DNA of 20,675 nt from NCBI GenBank assembly GCA_910585645.1, contig CAJUFP010000093.1:1-20675 (forward strand), written 5' to 3'. This stretch comes from an uncultured Hungatella sp. (lineage in GTDB: Bacteria > Bacillota > Clostridia > Lachnospirales > Lachnospiraceae). The notes beneath the pieces are model-generated. The model was not told where the DNA came from. It saw nothing but the letters and a program-made list of their open reading frames with translations, and searched no databases. The first letter of the stretch is position 1, and every line of letters starts with the position of its first letter. Of the stretch, positions 14,574 to 20,675 are shown piece by piece. The position numbers and the translations under genes are program-made.

Positions 14574-17333
14574 TCACAAGATGGTCCGGTTCAGGGCGTC
14601 AAACAAAACTGCCGTGTCAATGGGCTTGGCAATATGGCCGTTCATACCGCTCCTTAAGGCCTCCTGCTTATCTTCCTCAAAGGCGTTGGCCGTCATAGCC
14701 AGGATCGGCACCCTGCAAAGCTCCGGGTCCGCCAGGCTCCGTATGGTCCTGGTGGCCTCATACCCGTTCATCACCGGCATCTGCACATCCATCAGGATCA
14801 GCCTGTAATACCCGGGCCCCGCCTTCTCAAGCATCTCCACGGCGATCTGCCCGTTGGAGGCCACATCCACCAAAAGGCCTGCCTCCTCCAGGATGGACAC
14901 GGCGATCTCCTGGTTTAATTCATTGTCCTCCACAAGGAGTATCTGGCATCCGTCCGGTCCCGCAAAACCCAAAGGTCCCTTCTCCCCGGCGCTTTCCCCG
15001 GGCTCTGTTGTCATGTCCTCCCTGCACAGGTCAAAGGTGAAGGACACCGTGATCTTTGTCCCCTCCCCCTTCTCGCTCTCCACCTCGATAAAGCCATTCA
15101 TCATGTCCACAATATTCTTGGTGATGGCCATCCCCAGGCCGGTGCCCGCCACCCCGCTTAAGGTGGTGGTATTCTCCCGCTCAAAAGGCTCGAAAATATG
15201 CTCCACAAACTCCTTGGTCATGCCGATCCCGGTGTCTGTGATGCAGAACTCAAGATTGGCGCTGCCAGGGGAGATCCCGGGCGTCTCCGCCACTGCCATG
15301 GTCACCTTCCCCCCTGCCTCGGTGTAGCGCACCGCGTTGCTGAGCAGGTTTAAAAGCACCTGGTTCAGGCGCAGGCTGTCGCAGCAGACTTCCGGGTGGA
15401 CAAGGCGCTCCAGATCCACCTCCACGGTCAGGTTCTTTTCCAAAACTTCCGAGTGTACCATATTCTGGATATCCTGGATCAGCTCCGGGATCTTGCAGGG
15501 CTTCTCGTCCAGCTCCATCTTGCCGCTCTCAATGCTGCTCATATCCAGGATATTGTTCAGCAGTCCCAGAAGCAGTTTTCCGGATGACGTGATCTTTTCC
15601 AGGTACTCCTGCACCCTGTCTCTGTCGTCTATATGTCCCAGAGCCAGGGACGTAAATCCCACAATGGCGTTCATGGGCGTGCGGATGTCATGGGACATGT
15701 TGGACAGAAACAGGCTCTTTGCCCTGCTGGCCCGCCTGGACTGCAAAAGCGCGTCCTCCAGAAGGGCGTTCTTCTTCATCTCGCCCCGTATCTCCTCATC
15801 CACGCTGCAAAATCCCAAAACAATGCCAAAACTCTTATCCTGAATCCCTATGTACGCCGCCTTTACCTGAAAATACCGCGTCTCGCCTCCGATCACTGCC
15901 CGGTAATTCACATAGTCCAGCTGCAGCTGTTTGTCAGCCGCCTTGCTCCTAAGCCGCTCCACATCAAAAAACTGCCGCAGCGTCTCCTTATCCTCCTCAT
16001 AGACAAACCCGTCTATGTACGCTGACGAACTCTTCCCAAGATCTAGCTCTCCCTTAAACGCGTCGCCAAAGGCCTGGCCCTCTGAGTCATTATCCCGAAG
16101 AGTCCTCCCCTTGCCTGTAGACAGATTAAAAAAGCACACCAGACTGTACTCCATGCTCAGAGCCTGGATCAGCTGGGCATGGTATCTCTCCCGCTGTTTC
16201 TCCTCCAGCTTCTGGGTCGTGGAATCTAAGAGAAACCGCTGGTACACCAGCTCTCCGTTCTCCTCCAAAAGCTTTACATTGCCCATAACATAGAGCATCT
16301 CCCCGTCCCTGTGGCGGACCCGGTACTCCACGCCCGCTGTGTCTCCCACCCGCTTAAGCCCCTGGATGGCCTGGCGCAGCTTCGGCTTATCCTCATCCAG
16401 AACCGAGGCGGCCACCATGTCAAACCCGTCTGCTGCCATCTCCCACAGACTGTCATAGCCCAGGATCTCCAGGGCGGCCCTGTTGGCGCTTAAGATCTTC
16501 TTGCCGTCCGCGGAATGGCGCATCACCCCGCAGTCTATGGTGGTAAAGATGGTCTCCAGCGTCTGATTTTTATTGATGATCTCCTGCTCGTAGGCCCGCT
16601 CCTGAGTGATGTCAATGGCAACCCCCATGGTCCCCATGACGCTGCCGTCCAAATCGTACAGCGGCGACTTGTAAATACTTAAGAGCTTTAGACCGTCCCC
16701 GGTTTTTATGGTCTCCTCGGAAATACAGGTCTCCCTTTTCTCCATAACCTCCTGCTCGGACCGGATACAGGCCGGGTCATCCTCCACCACGTCCCAGATA
16801 TAGGCGTGTCTCTGTCCTTCCACCTGGCCCTTTTCTTTGTTCACAGCCCTGCAGAAACTGTCGTTTACCTTTTCATGTATCCCGTCCTTGTCTTTAAACC
16901 AGATAAGGTTCGGGCTGCTGTTAAGGGCAGTGTCCAGAAAATGGCTGGTCTCCCGATATTCCGCCGCTAAAACCCGTCCCTTCTGCCACCTTAAAAACCG
17001 AAACTGGGTCTCCTCCATAGACATGGGCGCGATCCACACATCCTTTATCTGCCACAGCCAATGTTCCACCAGAGGCATCTGGCTCTTGTCCGTCAGGACG
17101 ATAAGCTCCGCCCCCCATTTCTTTGCTGTCGTCAGCCCGTCCAGCAGATCTGCCGCGTCTCCGTCCCGGAGATTTGCCACGATAACATCGGCTTTCGCGG
17201 CTTCCTCCTCCAAAAACTCCGCGTTCTCCCGAAATTCGTAAGTAAAATTTTCCGGAGGGGTCATACTCCTTATAACTTCCAGCTCCCTGCATGGCTGTCC
17301 GGTCAAATAAAAATAAACATGGCAATGGTACAT
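14574..17333 (-). CDS. PAS-containing hybrid sensor histidine kinase with receiver domain
   Basis: 919-residue hybrid kinase with no obvious membrane segment, so probably cytoplasmic. An N-terminal alpha/beta domain (about 1-115) resembles a receiver without clear acidic and Lys signature residues. PAS-type sensor domains follow at about 130-250 and 255-375, with a third divergent one at about 385-510. HisKA carries the phosphorylated His548 in SNMSHDIRTPMNAIVGF. HATPase_c shows the N box (Asn662, Asn666), DTGIGM at 700-705 and GTGLGM at 730-735. The C-terminal receiver (about 796-915) has Glu802-Asp803, phospho-acceptor Asp849, Thr881 and Lys903. No HPt domain or output regulator is nearby, so the phosphate partner is unknown. 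ATG at 17333 has GGAGGAG 7 nt upstream. It starts 37 bp behind the SufB-like gene with no terminator seen, so co-transcription is possible. The signal sensed is unknown. Confidence 0.93.
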   Translation of the reverse strand: MYHCHVYFYLTGQPCRELEVIRSMTPPENFTYEFRENAEFLEEEAAKADVIVANLRDGDAADLLDGLTTAKKWGAELIVLTDKSQMPLVEHWLWQIKDVWIAPMSMEETQFRFLRWQKGRVLAAEYRETSHFLDTALNSSPNLIWFKDKDGIHEKVNDSFCRAVNKEKGQVEGQRHAYIWDVVEDDPACIRSEQEVMEKRETCISEETIKTGDGLKLLSIYKSPLYDLDGSVMGTMGVAIDITQERAYEQEIINKNQTLETIFTTIDCGVMRHSADGKKILSANRAALEILGYDSLWEMAADGFDMVAASVLDEDKPKLRQAIQGLKRVGDTAGVEYRVRHRDGEMLYVMGNVKLLEENGELVYQRFLLDSTTQKLEEKQRERYHAQLIQALSMEYSLVCFFNLSTGKGRTLRDNDSEGQAFGDAFKGELDLGKSSSAYIDGFVYEEDKETLRQFFDVERLRSKAADKQLQLDYVNYRAVIGGETRYFQVKAAYIGIQDKSFGIVLGFCSVDEEIRGEMKKNALLEDALLQSRRASRAKSLFLSNMSHDIRTPMNAIVGFTSLALGHIDDRDRVQEYLEKITSSGKLLLGLLNNILDMSSIESGKMELDEKPCKIPELIQDIQNMVHSEVLEKNLTVEVDLERLVHPEVCCDSLRLNQVLLNLLSNAVRYTEAGGKVTMAVAETPGISPGSANLEFCITDTGIGMTKEFVEHIFEPFERENTTTLSGVAGTGLGMAITKNIVDMMNGFIEVESEKGEGTKITVSFTFDLCREDMTTEPGESAGEKGPLGFAGPDGCQILLVEDNELNQEIAVSILEEAGLLVDVASNGQIAVEMLEKAGPGYYRLILMDVQMPVMNGYEATRTIRSLADPELCRVPILAMTANAFEEDKQEALRSGMNGHIAKPIDTAVLFDALNRTIL

Positions 17334-17370
17334 GTGCCTTCTCCTCCTCTGCCTTTCCCCAATGATGTTT

Positions 17371-18315
17371 TTACTTCAAAAACCCGTTGACGATCTGTGC
17401 CTCCGCTTCTTCCTCTGTAAGCCCCAAAGTCATCAGCTTAATGATCTGCTCTCCCGCGATCTTGCCGATCGCCGCCTCGTGGATCAGGGCGGCGTCTGTG
17501 TTGTTGGCCGTGATCTTGGGTATGGCGCTTATTCTGGCATTGTCCATGATAATGGCGTCGCACTCCGAATGGCCCGCGCACTTGGCGTTGCCGTTGATCT
17601 CCGCGTTAAAGATCTGGGTGGAATCCTCCTTGGCAACAGACCGGGAGATGATATTGGCGCTGGAATCTTCCCCGTTTAAATTCACCACAAAGCTGCTCTC
17701 CGCAAACTGGCTTCCATGGGTCAAAAGCCTCTCCCGGATCACCAGTTTGGCCCCCGCGGCCAGATCTGCCCTGGTGGAGCGCCTGGTGGAGTCCACCCCC
17801 TTGATCTGTACCATCTCCATCTCCATGTAGCTGTTCTCCTCCATGGTCACCTCGGTCTGGGGGTCCATCATCCGCTTTCCCCTGCCGTCGCCGGAGCCAT
17901 AGTGCTTCTCCACATACTTTACCTTGGCGTTCTTTCCCACAAAAAACCGGTGAAGGCCGTCATGTCTGGAATCCCCGTCGCCGCCGTTGTGAATCCCGCA
18001 CCCCGCCACGATCACCACGTCGGCGTCATCCCCGATATAGAAATCATTGTACACCATCTCTGTCAGTCCGCTCTGGCTTAGGACAACCGGGATGTGTACG
18101 CTCTCCTTTTTTGTCCCGGGCCTGATGCGGATATCAATCCCCGTGCCGTCCTCCTTGGAAACGATATCAATGTTGGCGGAAGCCGCCCTGGCAGCCATCT
18201 GGCCGTTGGCCCGGATATTGTACGCTCCGGCCGGAACCTCATGAAGCCCTGCCACCTCCTCCAAAAGCCGCATCTGAATGGAGTCCACATTGGAAAATGT
18301 TACCGGATCAGCCAT
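17371..18315 (-). CDS. smsB: SufB/SufD-like Fe-S assembly scaffold of the minimal (SmsB) type
   Basis: 314-residue protein matching the beta-helix core and C-terminus of SufB/SufD, expected to form an Fe-S assembly scaffold with the ATPase encoded just upstream. It is far shorter than canonical SufB (about 470), as in the minimal SufCB (SMS) systems of anaerobes. The SufB-type C-terminus is clear: ITANNTDAALIHEAAIGKI at 268-286, then the GLTEEEAEAQIVNGF ending at 312. Cysteines are at 106, 246 and 252. By eye, the position of E. coli SufB Cys405 is Ala270, while Cys252 falls where SufB has a Cys before DSM. The start is ATG at 18315 with AAGGAGG 8 nt upstream; an in-frame extension to 18444 would run into the sufC-like gene. 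One base separates it from that gene's stop. The functional assignment is by family. Confidence 0.88.
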   Translation of the reverse strand: MADPVTFSNVDSIQMRLLEEVAGLHEVPAGAYNIRANGQMAARAASANIDIVSKEDGTGIDIRIRPGTKKESVHIPVVLSQSGLTEMVYNDFYIGDDADVVIVAGCGIHNGGDGDSRHDGLHRFFVGKNAKVKYVEKHYGSGDGRGKRMMDPQTEVTMEENSYMEMEMVQIKGVDSTRRSTRADLAAGAKLVIRERLLTHGSQFAESSFVVNLNGEDSSANIISRSVAKEDSTQIFNAEINGNAKCAGHSECDAIIMDNARISAIPKITANNTDAALIHEAAIGKIAGEQIIKLMTLGLTEEEAEAQIVNGFLK

Positions 18316-18316
18316 G

Positions 18317-19054
18317 TCACTGCCCTCCTTTATAGAATTTGCTGCACGCGTCCACTGCGGACGTGGTCCCCAAAAGCCCCGGAAGAATATCCTCCCTTGG
18401 CCCCTGGGCCGTGATCCTTCCGTCCGCGATGACCACGATCTCATCCGCGATGTTTAAGATCCGCTCCTGGTGGGAGATGATGAGGATGGATCCGTCGGTC
18501 CTGTCCCTCATCCTCTCAAACACGGCGATAAGGTTCTGGAAACTCCAAAGGTCGATCCCCGCCTCCGGCTCGTCGAACACCGACAGCTTTGTCCCTCTGG
18601 CCAGCACTGTGGCGATCTCGATCCTCTTTAACTCGCCGCCGGAAAGGCTTGAGTTGATCTCCCGGTTGATGTAATCCTTGGCGCACAATCCCACCTCGGA
18701 AAGGTAGACGCAGGCGTCCGCTGCTGTCAGCTTCTTTTTGGCGGCCAGCCGGATCAGATCCAGGACCTGGACTCCTTTAAAACGGACCGGCTGCTGGAAG
18801 GCATAGCTGATGCCCAGATTGGCCCTCTCCGTGATGCTCTTGTCCGTTATGTCCTCGCCGTCAAAGGCGATACGCCCCTGGGTGGGCCGCTCGATCCCCG
18901 CGATCAGCCTGGCCAGGGTGGACTTTCCGCCGCCGTTGGGCCCGGTTATCACCACAAATTTATGGTCGTCAATGGTCAGGGTCAGGTCGTGGATGATCTC
19001 CTTTTCTTTCCTGTCCTCCCGCACGCCAAACGACACGTTCTCTAATGTAAGCAT
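18317..19054 (-). CDS. smsC: SufC-like Fe-S assembly ATPase of the minimal (SmsC) type
   Basis: 245-residue ABC ATPase of the SufC subfamily; it is cytosolic and drives conformational change in the SufB/D-type scaffold rather than transport. Visible motifs are Walker A GPNGGGKST at 38-46, Q-loop QQ at 87-88, signature LSGGELKR at 137-144, Walker B LSVFDEPEAG at 157-166 and switch His195 in ISHQER. The FDEPEAGID form with SufC-like spacing, and the partner gene one base downstream, separate it from transport ATPases. ATG at 19054 has AAGGAG 9 nt upstream. No sufS, sufU or sufD is in the window, consistent with a two-gene minimal system, though such genes could be elsewhere. The upstream region is AT-rich but has no convincing promoter match. 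Confidence 0.9.
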   Translation of the reverse strand: MLTLENVSFGVREDRKEKEIIHDLTLTIDDHKFVVITGPNGGGKSTLARLIAGIERPTQGRIAFDGEDITDKSITERANLGISYAFQQPVRFKGVQVLDLIRLAAKKKLTAADACVYLSEVGLCAKDYINREINSSLSGGELKRIEIATVLARGTKLSVFDEPEAGIDLWSFQNLIAVFERMRDRTDGSILIISHQERILNIADEIVVIADGRITAQGPREDILPGLLGTTSAVDACSKFYKGGQ

Positions 19055-19184
19055 GAGAAAGATCTCCTTAAATTTTTTTGTATTTTATGAAGCTTTTTTT
19101 ACTTCCCTTGCTTCTCGTCCTCTTTTATGATACCCTGAATCTGTAAAATTAGAACCGTGATACTTACACAGGGAGGGAAGGATT

Positions 19185-20273
19185 ATGACAAAAAAGGCTT
19201 TTATCTTTTTACTTGCAGGCTCGCTTCTCACAGCCGGATGCGGGGGAGGCGCCAAATCGGATACCATGGCCACAGCGGCCGAAACCACTGCTGCCGCTGC
19301 CTATGATGTCGCCGTGGAGGGCGGCTTCCAGGAAGAGATGTGGGAGGGAGAGGACATGGCCGCCCCTGTCCCGGGGGAAGACGCGTGGAACGATTCCGGG
19401 CAGGTCCCCGCAGAAGCGCCGTCCGGAATCTCCTCCTCCTCAGGCATCCAGACCCCTGGGATCTCTGCCAGAAAACTGATCCGCAACGTGTACATGAATG
19501 TGGAGACCGATGCCTTTGACGCCCTTATCAGCCAGATCCAGTCCAAAGTTACGGAGCTGGCAGGTTATATGGAGCAGTCGGACATCTCCGGCTCCAGCGT
19601 CACCTACAACAATGTCCGTCCTGACCGCTATGCCTCCATAACCGCCCGCATCCCCGCGGACAAGCTGGACCTTTTTATCGCGGTGGTGGAGGACAGCGGC
19701 AATGTGACCAACCGTTCCGAGTCCACCCAGGACGTCACCCTTCAATACAGCGACTTAGAGAGCAGGAAGAAAACGCTTTCCATGGAACAGGAGCGCATCT
19801 GGGCCCTTCTGGAAAAGGCGGACACTTTAGAGGCTGTGATCGCCCTGGAGGAACATCTCTCGGAGATACGCTATGAGCTGGAATCTATGGAATCCAGGCT
19901 GAAGCTCTACGACAACCAGGTAGCCTACAGCACCATCGAGATCTCCGTCCACGAAGTACACCCTGCGGATTTTACCCCTGTGGCCCCGGAGACCATACCC
20001 CAGCGAATCCAGAAAGGTTTTATGAAAAACGTGAAAAACGTCTCCGATTTTCTGACGGATCTGTTTGTGGGACTCATCACCGGTATCCCCGTATGGCTCC
20101 CCCTGCTGGCGGCCCTGGCTCTCATCCTGACGCTGTCTAAACGCGTATGGAGAAAGAACCATTCTCTCCCATGGGGAATACGCCAAAACAGCGCCGTACA
20201 CCCCCAGCCCCCTAAAGGCCCGTCCAGGGAAGAACCTGCCGGGGCCGACTCCTCCAAAGACCAGGGCGAATAA
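19185..20273 (+). CDS. DUF4349-domain lipoprotein with C-terminal membrane helix
   Basis: 362 residues. The lipoprotein signal peptide ends in the lipobox LLTAGC with Cys19 as the lipidated residue. A Gly/Ala/Glu/Pro-rich linker (about 20-95) leads into a DUF4349 domain at about 96-257, which starts with ARKLIRNVYMNVET and contains the coiled coil SDLESRKKTLSMEQERIWALLEK...LEEHLSEIRYELESMESRLK (about 189-240). A membrane helix lies at about 302-318, followed by a basic, Pro-rich cytoplasmic tail. DUF4349 proteins are envelope proteins of unknown function. Having both a lipid anchor and a C-terminal helix would tether it at both ends. ATG at 19185 has GGGAGGGAAGG just upstream. It is divergent from the Fe-S pair, and nothing ties it to them functionally. 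Confidence 0.88.
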   Translation: MTKKAFIFLLAGSLLTAGCGGGAKSDTMATAAETTAAAAYDVAVEGGFQEEMWEGEDMAAPVPGEDAWNDSGQVPAEAPSGISSSSGIQTPGISARKLIRNVYMNVETDAFDALISQIQSKVTELAGYMEQSDISGSSVTYNNVRPDRYASITARIPADKLDLFIAVVEDSGNVTNRSESTQDVTLQYSDLESRKKTLSMEQERIWALLEKADTLEAVIALEEHLSEIRYELESMESRLKLYDNQVAYSTIEISVHEVHPADFTPVAPETIPQRIQKGFMKNVKNVSDFLTDLFVGLITGIPVWLPLLAALALILTLSKRVWRKNHSLPWGIRQNSAVHPQPPKGPSREEPAGADSSKDQGE

Positions 20274-20306
20274 CCGGTCAAACGGCCTGCCCCATGGCCC
20301 TGTAGC

Positions 20307-20348
20307 ACAAAGACGGCGGCATCCTGCATATGATGCCGCCGTCTTTGT
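20307..20348. terminator. 17-bp perfect hairpin, probable bidirectional terminator
   Basis: ACAAAGACGGCGGCATC (20307-20323) and its exact complement (20332-20348) flank an 8-nt loop. The outer part of the stem is A-rich on one side and T-rich on the other, so it can act both for the rightward lipoprotein gene, which ends 33 bp before it, and for leftward transcription from the tRNA. A long T run is lacking, but the stem is very stable. Confidence 0.7.
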
Positions 20349-20458
20349 CCTGGTCCGGCAAATATGAAATCTATGGTTTTCCTGTCCAAAAGGTGTGGTT
20401 ATAGCAAAAAACCGAACCTTTTTCCCGTAGGAATCAGATTCAGTTTGTTATAATCGGA

Positions 20459-20542
20459 TGCAGAAGAAGGGAGTCGAACCCTCAAGGTGTTTCCACCACA
20501 CGGACCTGAACCGTGCGCGTCTGCCAATTCCGCCACTTCTGC
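20459..20542 (-). tRNA. tRNA-Leu, anticodon CAG
   Basis: 84-nt class II tRNA reading leftward. The acceptor stem GCAGAAG pairs with CTTCTGC, with discriminator A (complement of position 20459) as expected for tRNA-Leu. The A box TGGCGGAATTGGCAG, anticodon stem CACGG/CCGTG around TTCAGGT, long variable arm TGGTGGAAACACC and T arm GGGTTCGACTCCC are all clear. The anticodon CAG reads CUG, a frequent Leu codon in this GC-rich genome. CCA is not encoded. A T6 run (complement of 20405-20410) lies further downstream, and a consensus promoter is upstream. Confidence 0.95.
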
Positions 20543-20555
20543 ACGAACAAGACAC

Positions 20556-20584
20556 ATTATAGCGTAATTTCTGTGGATTGTCAA
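20556..20584 (-). promoter_or_regulatory. Consensus sigma-A promoter of tRNA-Leu
   Basis: On the minus strand -35 TTGACA (20579-20584) and -10 TATAAT (20556-20561) are both perfect and 17 bp apart. Transcription would start a few bases before the tRNA 5' end at 20542, leaving almost no leader. The neighbouring group II intron ends 40 bp upstream of the -35. Confidence 0.88.
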
Positions 20585-20624
20585 TCACTTTTTCTGTTTG
20601 GGTTCCTATGCCTTAGGCACAACG

Positions 20625-20675
20625 GTCGAGTAGACATACCCCTTACGGGGTATGCCCCTCACAGAACCGGACGTG
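20625..20675 (-). mobile_element. 3' end of a group II intron (domain VI and part of domain V)
   Basis: Read leftward, CACGTCCGGTTC (20664-20675) is the 3' half of a catalytic domain V. TGT links it to domain VI. In domain VI, GAG (20658-20660) pairs with CTC (20628-20630), GGG pairs with TCT, and CATACCCC pairs with GGGGTATG (20635-20642 with 20647-20654) under a GUAA tetraloop. One A (complement of 20631) is left bulged, seven bases from the 3' end ...CTCGAC at 20625. This is the expected branch-point geometry and an AY 3' splice end. The rest of the intron, including any reverse transcriptase, lies right of the window. Confidence 0.75.

Noticed and set aside
18316..18444. N-terminal extension of the SufB-like protein to 18444
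   Set aside because: It runs through the end of the SufC-like gene in another frame; ATG 18315 has a strong ribosome binding site.
1..20675. CRISPR array or phage-defence island
   Set aside because: No spaced direct repeats and no cas or defence-type genes were seen; the GLUG repeats are protein-level repeats inside one gene.

Overview
The window looks like chromosomal DNA of a GC-rich anaerobic Clostridia, most likely Lachnospiraceae. The grounds are the gene order dgt-dnaG-rpoD-trmK-Nif3, a minimal SufC/SufB-like pair, a PAS hybrid histidine kinase, a GLUG-repeat surface protein and frequent TTG starts. The family assignment is an inference from gene content; no database was searched.

Left part (about 1-7660, leftward). 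A housekeeping run resembles the macromolecular-synthesis operon: dgt-like dNTPase, primase, primary sigma factor, the tRNA m1A22 methyltransferase TrmK, and a Nif3-family protein whose start overlaps the trmK stop by 4 bp. After 100-160 bp holding a possible 20-codon leader ORF and pseudoknot-ordered inverted repeats comes a nucleoside kinase with a ThrRS-like N-terminus. A candidate promoter lies upstream of dgt.

Middle part (about 7670-14506). A TetR-family regulator reads rightward. Divergent from it are a 12-TM MMPL/RND-type exporter and, 3 bp further, a 1143-residue membrane-anchored surface protein in which a roughly 260-residue coiled coil splits two blocks of GLUG repeats. The shared regulatory region has a 27-bp imperfect palindrome lying on both divergent core promoters, so the three genes look like one self-regulated export/surface module. 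This is the least ordinary part of the window. A 90-residue N-terminal fragment of a Mu/Tn7-like transposase-integrase overlaps the 3' end of the surface-protein gene.

Right part (about 14574-20675). A minimal Fe-S assembly pair (SufC-like ATPase and a short SufB/SufD-like scaffold) reads leftward, with a 919-residue hybrid histidine kinase only 37 bp downstream. Divergent from it is a DUF4349 lipoprotein gene, followed by a strong 17-bp-stem hairpin. A leftward tRNA-Leu(CAG) has a perfect consensus promoter. At the window edge is the 3' end (domain VI and half of domain V) of a leftward group II intron, which continues beyond the window.

Stretches without a gene are short. The 227 bp at 7513-7739 hold the dgt promoter candidate and a hairpin. 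The 163 bp at 13738-13900 hold the divergent promoters. In the 130 bp at 19055-19184, between the Fe-S pair and the lipoprotein gene, I see only ribosome binding sites and A/T tracts, with no convincing promoter. The 185 bp at 20274-20458 hold the 17-bp hairpin.
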